From Algihabitans sp965233705 (GTDB lineage Bacteria; Pseudomonadota; Alphaproteobacteria; Kiloniellales; DSM-21159), in the NCBI GenBank assembly GCA_965233705.1, contig CBDDTF010000001.1:558001-622000 (forward strand): a DNA stretch of 64,000 nucleotides. Reading direction: 5' to 3'. Below, piece by piece: positions 33,670 through 42,778 of the stretch. Below the pieces are notes generated by a model. The model searched no databases. It saw only the letters and a program-made list of their open reading frames with translations, and was not told the origin of the DNA. Within the stretch, counting starts at the first letter, position 1. The number at the start of each line of letters is the position of its first letter. The position numbers were made by a program, and so were the translations under genes.

Positions 33670-34626
33670 TCAGAAACTCGCCCAGTCCGGCTTGTGTGGG
33701 GTCAGCTTGGCGCCGTCGGCCGTCAGCTCCGCGTCGAGCGCATCGAGGCGAATCAGGGCCAGCGCCGTGTCGCCGGCGGCGCTGCGGGTCTCGCCGACCG
33801 CCTTGCCGTCGGCCGTGGTCACCGGCGTGCCGGGCGCCGGCAGCGGCCCGGCGATCTCCACCGGCACGAGGCGCTTCTTCACCAGGCCGCGATACTTGGT
33901 CCGGGCGGTCAGCTCCTGGCCCATGTAGCAGCCCTTGTTCCAGTCGACGCCGCCCAGCTCGTCGAAGCCGTTCTCCAGCAGGATGGCCTTCTCGATCTGC
34001 AGGTCGCGGCTGCCGTCGGGCACGCCGGCGGCGATGCGCGCGCGCTCCCAGGCCGCCAGCTCGGCCGGCGCGGCGCCCAGCTCGGCCAGCGCCGGCTCCA
34101 GCGCCGCGCGCGGGATCAACGCACGCAGGCCGAGCTCGACCCGGCGCGGATCGACGAAGAGGCTGCCGCCGTGGAACGGCCGGGCCGCGCCCGGCTCGGC
34201 CGGCAGGCCGGCGGCGGCCGGCGCGCCGGCGCCCCAGATCGCGACGCTCGCCAAATCCTCGCTGCGGTCGGCCAGGGTCACCTTGCTGCGCAGCTTGTAG
34301 AGCTTGAGGCGCTTGAGCAGGTCGGCGCGCCGCGCGGCCTCGCAGTCGAGCAGCAGCACCGCGCCGCTCTCTTCGGCGTCCGCCTCGGCGTCCTCGGCGT
34401 CCTCGGCGTCCTCGGCCACCCTCGTCCGATCACGCGCCAGCTCGACCATCAGGAAGTCGTGCAGGTACTTGCCCTGGGGCGTCAGGAAGGCGGCCCAGAG
34501 GGCGTGCCGCGGCGTCGCCTTCTCGACGTCGTTGGAGACGATCCCCTGCAGGAAGCCGCGCACGTCCGGCCCGCTCACCTGCAGCAGACCGCGCTGATCC
34601 AATACATGCGCCGACAGCCCGCTCAT
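33670..34626 (-). CDS. ygfZ: YgfZ/GcvT folate-binding protein (iron-sulfur maintenance)
   Basis: 318 residues. The signature K231GCYMGQE238 is intact, with LQGIVSNDV and LTPQGKYLHDF in the N-terminal folate-binding fold. YgfZ supports repair or assembly of some Fe-S enzymes using tetrahydrofolate. An insertion at residues about 72-86 (EDA repeats) comes from a 9-bp tandem repeat at 34381-34412. ATG at 34626 follows GGGAGGGCAGGA. Convergent with meaB, 12 bp apart. Confidence 0.92.
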   Translation of the reverse strand: MSGLSAHVLDQRGLLQVSGPDVRGFLQGIVSNDVEKATPRHALWAAFLTPQGKYLHDFLMVELARDRTRVAEDAEDAEDAEADAEESGAVLLLDCEAARRADLLKRLKLYKLRSKVTLADRSEDLASVAIWGAGAPAAAGLPAEPGAARPFHGGSLFVDPRRVELGLRALIPRAALEPALAELGAAPAELAAWERARIAAGVPDGSRDLQIEKAILLENGFDELGGVDWNKGCYMGQELTARTKYRGLVKKRLVPVEIAGPLPAPGTPVTTADGKAVGETRSAAGDTALALIRLDALDAELTADGAKLTPHKPDWASF

Positions 34627-34732
34627 TCCTGCCCTCCCAGTTGCCGAGACTCGCCTTGACTCACGTTCCGGCAGATGGTCAGGCGGCGGCAGCTTGGCAA
34701 GGCGGCGCACCCCTGCCATACAGCGCGGCGAC

Positions 34733-35704
34733 ATGCGGATTCTCGTGATTCTCCCCACCCGGCTCGGCGATGCAGTGCTGGCCAGCGGCTGCCTGGCGCA
34801 GCTTCTGGAGCGCTACCCGCAGGCCCGCTTCACCCTGGCCGCCAGCCGCCTGGCGGCGCCGCTCTACGGCGCCCTGCCCGGGCTCGCGCGGATCCATCTG
34901 ATGGACAAGCGCGCCGCCGGACGGCACTGGCTGGCGCTGTGGCTGCAGACGGCCTTCACGCCCTGGTCGCTGGTGGTCGACCTGCGCAACTCGGCGCTGT
35001 CCTACCTGGTGCCGACCCGCCGGCGCCTGGTGGTCGGGCGCGCCGACCCGACGCGCCACCGGGTGGTCGAGCTGGCCGACCTGCTGGGCGGCCCGCCGCC
35101 TGAACGGCTGCGACTCTGGTTCTCCGACGCGCACCACGCGGCGGCGGCACGCCTGCTGCCGGCCGAGTCGGACGGGCCGGTGCTGGCGGTCGGGCCGACC
35201 GCCAACTGGAGCGGCAAGATCTGGCCGGTCGAGCGTTTCGCCGAGGCCGTCCTCGCCCTGACCGCGCCCGATGGGCCGCTGCCGGGCGCGCGGGTCGCGG
35301 TGGTCGCGGCCGCGCATGAGCGGCCGCTGGCCAATCCCCTGCTGGCCCGGCTGCCGCGCACGCGGCGGCTGGACTGGATCGGAAAGGCGCCGCTGCCGGT
35401 GCTGGCGGCGGCGCTGACGCGCTGCGCGCTCTATCTCGGCAACGACTCCGGGCTGATGCACCTGGCCGCCGCCGCCGGTTGCCCCACCCTCGGCCTGTTC
35501 GGTCCGACCAACGAAACGCGCTACGCCCCCTGGGGGTCGCACTGCGCGGTGGTGCGCACGCCGCAGAGCTACCAGGACTTCGTGACGCAGCCGGATTTCG
35601 ACCCGGCGGCCGACCGCCCCTTCATGGCGGATCTAGAGGTCGCCGCGGTGGTCGCCGCCGCCGGCGAGCTGCTCCAGCGCGTCGAGCACCTCCGCCAGGT
35701 CTAG
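34733..35704 (+). CDS. Glycosyltransferase family 9 (heptosyltransferase-like), rightward
   Basis: 323 residues starting MRILVILPTRLGDAVLASG, the GT9 N-terminus. GPTANWSGKIWPVERFAEA is the acceptor/donor loop, and YLGNDSGLMHLAAAAGCPTLGLFGP the ADP-heptose-binding motif. Acts on the inner face of the membrane in lipopolysaccharide core synthesis. Its last 72 bases overlap the convergent second GT9 gene. Confidence 0.92.
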   Translation: MRILVILPTRLGDAVLASGCLAQLLERYPQARFTLAASRLAAPLYGALPGLARIHLMDKRAAGRHWLALWLQTAFTPWSLVVDLRNSALSYLVPTRRRLVVGRADPTRHRVVELADLLGGPPPERLRLWFSDAHHAAAARLLPAESDGPVLAVGPTANWSGKIWPVERFAEAVLALTAPDGPLPGARVAVVAAAHERPLANPLLARLPRTRRLDWIGKAPLPVLAAALTRCALYLGNDSGLMHLAAAAGCPTLGLFGPTNETRYAPWGSHCAVVRTPQSYQDFVTQPDFDPAADRPFMADLEVAAVVAAAGELLQRVEHLRQV

Positions 35705-36589
35705 CGCCTCCAGCCGCGCCCGCTGCAGCCGGGCGGTGCGCGGCCCGCGCGGGGCGATGCGGTCCGGCTCGGAGGCGGCGGAGAAGAGCGACAGTGTCGG
35801 GCAGCCGGCCGCGGCGATCACGTGCATCGGCCCGGTGTCGTTGCCCACCGCCAGCGTCGCCCGGCGCGCCAGCGCGGCGATCTGCCCGATCGAGGTGCGC
35901 CCGCGCAGGTCGAGCGCCGCCGGGCAGGCCGCCGCCACACGGTCCAGCGCCTCGGCCTCCGCCTGCGTTCCCAGCAGCACCGGGCGCAGGCCGCGTGCCT
36001 CCAGCGCCTGCGCCAGGGCGCCGTAGCGCTCCGCCGGCCAGCGCTTCTCCGGCCGGCTCGGCGCGCAGCCCGGCACCAGCAGGGCGAAGCGCGCCGGCAG
36101 CTCGAACGCCGACAGCGGTCCGTCGAGGAAATCCAGGTCCGCCTGTGCCGGCACCGCCACCCCGGCCAGGGCAAGCTGCTCGCGCTCGCGCTCGGCGATG
36201 TGGCGGGCGGCGCGCATGCCGCCGTAGCAGTGGCTGCCGGCGCGCAGGACCCCGACCCATTCCGGCTTGGGCGCGGCGAAGAAACGGAAGTAGAGGGCCG
36301 TGCGGTCGTTGCGCTGCAGGTCGTAGACCCGCCGGAAGCCGGCGCCGCGCAGCCGCGACCGCAGCCGCGCCCAGGCGCAGAGCCGCCAGGCCGCCGGGCG
36401 GGCGTCGGTCCAGATGCGGTCGAACAGGCCGCTGGCCTCGGCCAGGCCGGCATAGGCCGGCGTGGTCAGCAGGGTGATCTCGGCGGTCGGATGGGCGCGG
36501 CGGATCGCCTGCAGCGCCGGCAGGGAGAGGATGAAATCCCCGAAGGCGCTGAGCTTGATCACCAGGATGCGGTCGGGCGCGGCGGACAT
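35633..36589 (-). CDS. Glycosyltransferase family 9 (heptosyltransferase-like), leftward
   Basis: 318 residues starting MSAAPDRILVIKLSAFGDFI. Family motifs: VPGCAPSRPEKRWPAERYG and AVGNDTGPMHVIAAAGCPTLSLF. Only distantly like the neighbouring GT9, so not a fresh duplicate. The 3' ends of the two genes overlap by 72 bp in antiparallel orientation. Divergent, with 48 bp between starts, from a GT4-like gene, so the three glycosyltransferase genes form a compact envelope-sugar locus. Confidence 0.92.
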   Translation of the reverse strand: MSAAPDRILVIKLSAFGDFILSLPALQAIRRAHPTAEITLLTTPAYAGLAEASGLFDRIWTDARPAAWRLCAWARLRSRLRGAGFRRVYDLQRNDRTALYFRFFAAPKPEWVGVLRAGSHCYGGMRAARHIAEREREQLALAGVAVPAQADLDFLDGPLSAFELPARFALLVPGCAPSRPEKRWPAERYGALAQALEARGLRPVLLGTQAEAEALDRVAAACPAALDLRGRTSIGQIAALARRATLAVGNDTGPMHVIAAAGCPTLSLFSAASEPDRIAPRGPRTARLQRARLEALDLAEVLDALEQLAGGGDHRGDL

Positions 36590-36637
36590 GACGCGCCGTG
36601 GATAGCAAAGCCGCGCGGCTTCAACCATCCGGAAACC

Positions 36638-37837
36638 TTGTGCGGGTCAGACTGGCCGGCCTTCGAGTCGACGCGGGAGACCCTGCTGCTGCGCTGCCTG
36701 CATCTCTGTGCCGCCCCCGCCGCCTCGCCCCAGGGCGAGACGGTGCTGGCGCTCGTGCGCGCCCTGGCCGGGGCCCGGCCGGCCGGCCCGCAGGGCGACG
36801 GCCCACAGCCCACCACAGGCCCGCCGGCGTCGCTGGTGCAGCGCGCGCTGACGCCGGCCGACTGGGCGCCGGCCCTGGCGGCGGCCGGGATCCCCCATCG
36901 CGCCGCGCCCTACCGCAGCGTCCTGGACCTGACGACGCGCCGGCGCATCGCCGACGAGCTGGCGGTGGTACGCCCGGACCTGCTGCTGCTGTGGGGCGTC
37001 GAGGCGGCGCGCAGCGTCGAACGCCCGGTTCGCAGGGCGCTGGGCAGCGGCGAGGCCGCCCGCCTGGGCGTGGTGCTGGGCTACGAGGCGGTGGCGCCCT
37101 TCGCCCACGCCGGGGTGCGCCGGCTGGTGGCGCCGACCCAGGATCTGGTGGACTACGCCCGCGAAAGCGGCTGGCCGCCGGACCAGATCGGCCTGCTGCC
37201 GCCAGTGGTACCGGAGCCGGCGGTCGGCCCGGTGCTGCGCCAGCGCTGGGACACGCCCGAGCAGGTCGACCTGGTGGCGGTGCCGGCCAGCGACGAGTTG
37301 GGCGCCGCGCTGCTGCTCGACGCCTGGCGCGAGCTGCCGGAGGCCTGGCTCTGGCTGGTGCCGCCGCCGGGCCGCGAAAAGCGCCTGCGCCGCGAGCTAC
37401 GCCGCCGCGGCAAGCAGGACCCCAGCCTGCGCGAGCGCCTGCGGCTGGTGGACCGGCCGGAGCTGGCGGTCGCCGCCGCCGACCTGGCGCTGGTGGCGCG
37501 AGCGGACGATCCCATCGGGCTGCCGGTGATCGCCTGCTGGGCCGCGGCCCGGGCGACCCTGGCGCTGGCCGCGCCCGGCGCCGCCGCCCTGATCCGACAC
37601 GACCGCGACGGCCTGCTGGTCGCGCCCGACGACCCGCGCGCCCTGGCGGCCAGCCTGGAGCGGCTGCTCGCCGACCCGCTGCAGGCCGACCGGCTTGCGG
37701 CCGCCGGCCGCACCGTCTACGAGCAGGGCTTCGCCGCCGCCAAGGCGACCGACCGCTGGCACCTGACCCTGGAGATGCTGGCCGGCCCACCCCAAGTGGT
37801 GAGGCGGGGCGACGCGGGCACCGACATCCGCGTCTGA
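36638..37837 (+). CDS. Glycosyltransferase family 4-like protein
   Basis: 399 residues if translation starts at TTG 36638; no ATG or GTG lies in a suitable place and the ribosome site is weak, so the start is uncertain. The C-terminal half carries the GT4 pattern DDPIGLPVIACWAAAR followed by HDRDGLLVAPDDPRALAASL and AAAGRTVYEQGFA; the usual glutamate of the EX7E motif is replaced at its first position. The N-terminal LHLCAAPAASPQGETVLALVRAL looks like the first Rossmann element. Probably works with the neighbouring GT9 enzymes on surface sugars. Confidence 0.75.
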   Translation: MCGSDWPAFESTRETLLLRCLHLCAAPAASPQGETVLALVRALAGARPAGPQGDGPQPTTGPPASLVQRALTPADWAPALAAAGIPHRAAPYRSVLDLTTRRRIADELAVVRPDLLLLWGVEAARSVERPVRRALGSGEAARLGVVLGYEAVAPFAHAGVRRLVAPTQDLVDYARESGWPPDQIGLLPPVVPEPAVGPVLRQRWDTPEQVDLVAVPASDELGAALLLDAWRELPEAWLWLVPPPGREKRLRRELRRRGKQDPSLRERLRLVDRPELAVAAADLALVARADDPIGLPVIACWAAARATLALAAPGAAALIRHDRDGLLVAPDDPRALAASLERLLADPLQADRLAAAGRTVYEQGFAAAKATDRWHLTLEMLAGPPQVVRRGDAGTDIRV

Positions 37838-37915
37838 GCCCCGGGTAACGTGCAGGCGCAAGGAACCAACGGCGCGGCTTCGGGCGGCCGGCGCCACCAG
37901 CTTCACGGGAAGGCC

Positions 37916-39262
37916 ATGAGCTACGATCTGATCCTCAAGGGCGCCGAGGCGGTTACGCCGAACGGGCGCGAGCGCATCGACATCGCAATCGCCGGCGGCA
38001 AGATCGCCGAGCTGGGCGACCTGGGCAACGCCAGCGCGGCGGAGGTCCGCGACCTGGCCGGCCTGACCGTGCTGCCCGGGGTGATCGACACCCAGGTGCA
38101 TTTCCGCGAGCCGGGACTGGAGCACAAGGAGGACCTGGAATCCGGCACCCGCGCCGCGGCTCTGGGCGGGGTGACCAGCATCTTCGAGATGCCCAACACC
38201 AAGCCCTCCACGCTGACGCCGGAGGACATGGCCGACAAGCTGCGCCGCGGCCAGGGCCGGGCCTGGACCGACCACGCCTTCTTTATGGGGGCGGCCGCCG
38301 AGAACGCCGAGCAACTGGGCGAGCTGGAGCGCCTGCCCGGCTGCTGCGGCGTCAAGATCTTCATGGGCTCGTCGACCGGCAGCCTGCTGGTTGAGGACGA
38401 CGACACCCTGCGCGACGTGCTGCGCGGCGGCCGCCGGCGGGTGGCCGTCCACTGCGAGGACGAGGCGCGGCTGCGCGAGCGGCTGGAGCTGGTGCGCGAC
38501 GGCGCCGACGTCGCCATGCACCCGGTCTGGCGCGACGAGCAGACGGCGATCCGCGCCACCGAGCGGCTGATCCGCATCGCCCGCGAGGCCGGCCGGCGCG
38601 TCCACGTGCTGCACGTCACCACCGCCGAGGAGGTGGAGATCCTGGCCGCGCACAAGGACCTGGTGACCTGCGAGGTGACGCCGCAGCACCTGACCCTGAG
38701 TGCGCCCGACTGCTACGAACGGCTGGGCAGCCTGGCGCAGATGAACCCGCCGATCCGCGAGGCGCGCCACCGCGAGGGGCTGTGGGCCGGCGTGCGGCGC
38801 GGCGTCTTCGACGTGGTCGGCTCCGACCACGCGCCCCATACCCGCGACGAGAAGGCCGGCGACTACCCGCGCACGCCCTCGGGCATGCCGGGCGTGCAGA
38901 CCCTGGTGCCGCTGCTGCTCGACCACGTCGCGGCCGGGCGCATGACGCTGGAGCGCTTCGTCGACCTGACCGCGCACGGCCCCCAGCGGATCTACCAGAT
39001 CGCCGGCAAGGGGCGCATCGCGGTGGGCTACGACGCCGACTTCACCGTGGTCGACCTGAAGGCCCGGCAGACCATCACCGGCGACTGGCTGGCCTCGAAG
39101 TGCGGCTGGTCGCCCTTCGAAGACGTGGAGGTCACCGGCTGGCCGGTGATGACCCTGGTGCGCGGCCACACGGTGATGCGCGACGACGAGCTGCTGGATA
39201 GCCCGGTCGGCGCACCGGTGCGCTTCCAGGAAACCTTCGCGCCCGAGGAGGCCGACCGGTGA
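37916..39262 (+). CDS. pyrC: Dihydroorotase-type amidohydrolase
   Basis: 448 residues, class I dihydroorotase architecture. Segments: GVIDTQVHFREPG (58-68), EMPNTKPST, the metal-bridging lysine in GVKIFMGSS, AVHCEDE, HVLHVTTAEE and GSDHAPHT. The first histidine of the usual HxH is glutamine here (Q60-V-H62). I have seen this in a dihydroorotase subgroup, so activity is still likely, but it could mark a different cyclic amide substrate. ATG at 37916 with GGGAAGG. The downstream VOC gene is coupled by a GTGA overlap. Confidence 0.82.
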   Translation: MSYDLILKGAEAVTPNGRERIDIAIAGGKIAELGDLGNASAAEVRDLAGLTVLPGVIDTQVHFREPGLEHKEDLESGTRAAALGGVTSIFEMPNTKPSTLTPEDMADKLRRGQGRAWTDHAFFMGAAAENAEQLGELERLPGCCGVKIFMGSSTGSLLVEDDDTLRDVLRGGRRRVAVHCEDEARLRERLELVRDGADVAMHPVWRDEQTAIRATERLIRIAREAGRRVHVLHVTTAEEVEILAAHKDLVTCEVTPQHLTLSAPDCYERLGSLAQMNPPIREARHREGLWAGVRRGVFDVVGSDHAPHTRDEKAGDYPRTPSGMPGVQTLVPLLLDHVAAGRMTLERFVDLTAHGPQRIYQIAGKGRIAVGYDADFTVVDLKARQTITGDWLASKCGWSPFEDVEVTGWPVMTLVRGHTVMRDDELLDSPVGAPVRFQETFAPEEADR

Positions 39263-39681
39263 TTCTCGACCGTCTGGTGCCGCTGCTCAACGTCGAGGAC
39301 GTGGAGGCCAGCCTGGATTTCTACCGCAACGCCCTGGGCTTCACGGTCGACAACCGGCACGACGACCGCGGCAAGCCGATCTGGGCGGCGATCCGCCACG
39401 GCGAGATCGCGCTGATGCTCAACAGCCCCGAGCAGGCCGACAGCAGCGCCCGCCGGCGCCGGCCGAGCTACGGCGAGACGCTGTTCTACCTCTACGTCCC
39501 CGACGCCCAGGCGGCGCACGAGGAGCTGAGCGCGCGGGGCTACGCGCCCGGCCCGCTGGCGGAACAGCCCTACGGCGTGCTGGAGTTCACCCTGCGCGAT
39601 CCGGACGGCTACGAGCTGGCCTTCGCCAGCCTCATCGGGCCGCAGGCGGAAAGCCCCTTCGCCGACGCCGACGAGGATTAG
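39259..39681 (+). CDS. VOC family protein (glyoxalase/bleomycin resistance-like)
   Basis: 140 residues, one VOC domain of two beta-alpha-beta modules: LVPLLNVEDVEASLDFYRNALGF and FYLYVPDAQAAHEELSARGY...GVLEFTLRDPDGYELAF. The metal ligands of true glyoxalases are only partly present. GTG start at 39259 overlaps the dihydroorotase stop. Function unknown. Confidence 0.82.
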   Translation: MILDRLVPLLNVEDVEASLDFYRNALGFTVDNRHDDRGKPIWAAIRHGEIALMLNSPEQADSSARRRRPSYGETLFYLYVPDAQAAHEELSARGYAPGPLAEQPYGVLEFTLRDPDGYELAFASLIGPQAESPFADADED

Positions 39682-39704
39682 CCAGCAGCGGCGCGCGAGC
39701 AAAC

Positions 39705-39736
39705 GACGGCGCGCGGCCAGGACGGCCGTGCCGCGC
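39705..39736 (+). terminator. Hairpin after dihydroorotase/VOC genes
   Basis: Perfect 10-bp stem GGCGCGCGGC (39705-39714) and complement (39727-39736), 12-base loop, no T-run. It lies 24 bp past the VOC stop and before the thiolase gene, so it probably separates the two transcripts. Confidence 0.45.
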
Positions 39737-39828
39737 GCCCTGGTGCGGCCGCCGGCGAGCGGTTATATGGGAAGGCGCATGCCGCCGGGCGAAGCCGGCG
39801 GCCCCCACATCTGGCAGGGAGACCCGTC

Positions 39829-40998
39829 ATGAGCGGCTGCATCGTCGGTTGGGCCCACACGCCGTTCGGCAAGCACGAGGGCGACGACGTCGAGTCCCTG
39901 ATCGCCCAGGTCGCCACCCAGGCGGTCGCCGACGCCGGTCTGGAGCCGGGCGACATCGACGAGATCGTACTCGGCACCTACGGCGAAAACTTCTCGGCCC
40001 AGGGCTTTCCCGCCTCGCTGGTGCTGCAGACCGCCGAGGCCTTCCGCTTCAAGCCGGCCACCCGCGTCGAGAACGCCTGCGCCACCGGCTCCGCGGCGAT
40101 CCGCCAGGGTCTGAAGACCCTGAAGGCCAAAGAGGGGCGCTTCGTCCTGGTGGTCGGCGTCGAGAAGATGACCGGCATCTCCGGCCCGGAGATCGGCCAG
40201 ACCCTGCTCAAGGCCTCCTACGTCAAGGAGGAGAGCGAGATCGAGGGCGGCTTCGCCGGGGTCTTCGGGGTGATCGCCAACCAGTACTTCCAGCGGCACG
40301 GCGACCAGTCGGACGCCCTGGCCGCGATCGCCGCCAAGAACCACGCCAACGGCGTCGCCAATCCCTATGCGCAGATGCGCAAGGACCTGGGCTACGACTT
40401 CTGCCGCGCGGTCAGCGACAAGAACCCCTACGTGGCCGGGCCGCTCAAGCGCACCGACTGCTCGCTGGTCTCCGACGGCGCGGCCGCGCTGGTGCTGACC
40501 GACGAGGAGACGGCGGCGAGCCTGGACAAGGCCGTACGCTTCCGCGCCAACGTGCAGGTCAACGACTACCTGCCGCTGTCCAAGCGCGACATCGTGCGCT
40601 TCGAGGGCTGCGCCGAGGCCTGGACGCGCGCCCATGCCGAGGCCGGCACCACGCTGGGCGACCTGAAGCTGGTGGAGACCCACGACTGCTTCACCATCGC
40701 CGAGCTGCTGGAGTACGAGGCCATGGGCCTGGCGCCCGCGGGCCAGGGCGCCAAGGCGGCCCTGGAGGGCTGGACCCGCAAGGACGGCCGGCTGCCGGTC
40801 AACCCCTCCGGCGGGCTGAAGGCCAAGGGCCATCCGATCGGCGCCACCGGCGTGTCGATGCACGCGCTCTGCGCCATGCAGCTCACCGGCACCGCGCCGG
40901 GCGAGATGCAGATCCCCGGCGCCGACCTGGCCGGCATCTTCAACATGGGCGGCGCCGCCGTGGCCAACTACGTCTCGATCCTTGAGCCGCTGAAGTAG
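39829..40998 (+). CDS. Thiolase (SCP-x type acetyl-CoA acetyltransferase family)
   Basis: 389 residues. Active-site C84 in RVENACATGS, H285/C287 in ETHDCFT, and H335 in GGLKAKGHPIGATG. This arrangement (HDCFT in place of the classic NEAF box) is that of the SCP-x/lipid-transfer-type thiolases. It would cleave or form a 3-oxoacyl-CoA. It precedes an acyl-CoA synthetase by 199 bp containing a repeat, so may be transcribed separately. Confidence 0.9.
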   Translation: MSGCIVGWAHTPFGKHEGDDVESLIAQVATQAVADAGLEPGDIDEIVLGTYGENFSAQGFPASLVLQTAEAFRFKPATRVENACATGSAAIRQGLKTLKAKEGRFVLVVGVEKMTGISGPEIGQTLLKASYVKEESEIEGGFAGVFGVIANQYFQRHGDQSDALAAIAAKNHANGVANPYAQMRKDLGYDFCRAVSDKNPYVAGPLKRTDCSLVSDGAAALVLTDEETAASLDKAVRFRANVQVNDYLPLSKRDIVRFEGCAEAWTRAHAEAGTTLGDLKLVETHDCFTIAELLEYEAMGLAPAGQGAKAALEGWTRKDGRLPVNPSGGLKAKGHPIGATGVSMHALCAMQLTGTAPGEMQIPGADLAGIFNMGGAAVANYVSILEPLK

Positions 40999-41077
40999 CG
41001 ACGCGCGGCGGAGGCAGGGGCGCTGCCCGTGGCCCGCCGCGCCTCGGCCCGGCCAGCCACCGGTTCGAATCGCTCCC

Positions 41078-41157
41078 TCTAACTTCATGATTTAGATCGT
41101 CTTTCCCCGAACGATCACCCCAGGCGGCGGTTCCACTCGACCGGAAACCGCTCTACA
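41078..41157. repeat. Partial dispersed palindromic repeat, copy 5
   Basis: Begins CTCTAACTTCATGATTTAGAT and ends GGTTCCACTCGACCGGAAAC then CGCTCTACAG. The right end matches the second hairpin of the copy at 711-857 (GTTCCACTCGATCGGAAACC), while the centre has diverged. Located between thiolase and acyl-CoA synthetase genes. Confidence 0.7.
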
Positions 41158-41197
41158 GTGCGGCCAGGATCGAAACTCGGGAGGGGGGACGCGTTTG

Positions 41198-42778
41198 ATG
41201 GGCGCCGCGCAGATCCACGACGCCATGAATCTCGGCCGCCTGCTGTCGGACACGGCCAGGCGCCTGCCGGACCGGCCGGGGCTGATCTGGGGCGCCCGAT
41301 CCTGGACCTGGCGCGAGCTGGACGCGCGGGTCAACGCCCTGGTCGCGGCGCTCAAGGCGCGCGGCCTGGGCAAGGGCGACCGGCTACTGGTCCATGCGCG
41401 CAACTGCAACCAGCTCTTCGAAAGCCAGTTCGCCGCCTTCAAGCTGGGCGCCGTCTGGGTCCCGACCAACGTGCGCCTGACACCGCCGGAGGTCGCCTAC
41501 CTGGCCGAGAACAGCGAGGCCAAGGCGCTGATCTACGAGGACGCCTTTCCCGAACATGCCGATGCCAGCGGCCTGGCGCGGCGCATCGCCATCGGCCGGC
41601 CCCGCGCCGGCGAGGAGGCTTACGAGGATCTCATCGCCGAAGGCCGCGGCGCGCCGGCCTGGGAGGCCGAGGTCGCGCGCAACGACCCCTGCTGGTTCTT
41701 CTACACCTCCGGCACCACGGGCAAGCCGAAGGCCGGCGTGCTGACCCACGGGCAGATGGCCTTCGTGGTGACCAACCACATCGCCGACCTGATGCCGGAC
41801 ACCGGGCCCGAGGACGTCAGCCTGGTGGTGGCGCCGCTCAGCCACGGCGCCGGCGCCCATGCCCTGCCCCAGGTGGCGCGCGGCGCCTGCTCGGTGATTC
41901 CGGACACCGCCGGCTTCGACGAAGCCGAGTGCTGGCGGCTGGTCCAAGAGCACCGGGTGACCAACCTGTTCACCGTGCCGACCATCCTGACGCGACTGGT
42001 GCGCCACGAAGCCGTCGACCGCTACGACCACGCCAGCCTGAAGTACGTGATCTACGCCGGCGCCCCGATGTATCGCGCCGACCAGAAGGCGGCGCTGGCC
42101 AAGCTCGGTAAGGTGCTGGTGCAGTACTACGGGCTGGGCGAGGTAACCGGCAACATCACCGTGCTGCCGCCCGCCCTGCACGACCTGGACGACGCCGCGA
42201 TGCCCGTGGGCTCCTGCGGCTACCCGCGCACCGGCATGGAGATCGCGATCAAGGCTCCCGACGGCCGCCGTCTGGGGCCGGGCGAGGACGGCGAGATCTG
42301 CGTGCGCGGCCCGGCCGTCTTCGCCGGCTACCACCGGAACCCGGAGGCCAACGCCAAGGCGCTGCGGGGCGGCTGGTTCCACACCGGCGACCTGGGCCGG
42401 CTCGACGCGGCGGGCTTCCTCTACATCACCGGCCGCGCCTCCGACATGTACATCTCCGGCGGCTCCAACGTCTATCCGCGCGAAGCCGAGGAGGTGCTGC
42501 TGACCCACCCGGCGGTGGCCGAGGTCGCAGTGCTGGGTCTGCCCGACCCCAAGTGGGGCGAATCCGGCGTCGCGGTGGCGGTGCTGGCGCCGGGCGCGGC
42601 GGCCGACGAGGCCGAGCTGCTGGGCTACCTCGAGGGCAAGCTGGCCAAGTACAAGTGGCCGCGCCGCGTCTTCTTCTGGGACGAGCTGCCGAAATCGGGC
42701 TACGGCAAGATCCCGAAGCATCTGATCCGCGAAGAGCTTTACGCGCGCGGCGCGGTGCTGGAGGGTAAGGGGCCATGA
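41198..42778 (+). CDS. Acyl-CoA synthetase (AMP-forming), medium/long-chain or aryl type
   Basis: 526 residues. P-loop YTSGTTGKPKAG near 169-180, adenine motif as VQYYGLGEVTGN, HTGDLGRLDAAGFLYITGR, and catalytic lysine in SGYGKIPKHL. ATG at 41198 directly follows a TTG and has GGGAGGGGGG upstream. Coupled by ATGA to the first PPC gene. Activates an unknown carboxylic acid; the downstream acryloyl-CoA-reductase-like gene suggests short- or branched-chain acids. Confidence 0.9.
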   Translation: MGAAQIHDAMNLGRLLSDTARRLPDRPGLIWGARSWTWRELDARVNALVAALKARGLGKGDRLLVHARNCNQLFESQFAAFKLGAVWVPTNVRLTPPEVAYLAENSEAKALIYEDAFPEHADASGLARRIAIGRPRAGEEAYEDLIAEGRGAPAWEAEVARNDPCWFFYTSGTTGKPKAGVLTHGQMAFVVTNHIADLMPDTGPEDVSLVVAPLSHGAGAHALPQVARGACSVIPDTAGFDEAECWRLVQEHRVTNLFTVPTILTRLVRHEAVDRYDHASLKYVIYAGAPMYRADQKAALAKLGKVLVQYYGLGEVTGNITVLPPALHDLDDAAMPVGSCGYPRTGMEIAIKAPDGRRLGPGEDGEICVRGPAVFAGYHRNPEANAKALRGGWFHTGDLGRLDAAGFLYITGRASDMYISGGSNVYPREAEEVLLTHPAVAEVAVLGLPDPKWGESGVAVAVLAPGAAADEAELLGYLEGKLAKYKWPRRVFFWDELPKSGYGKIPKHLIREELYARGAVLEGKGP

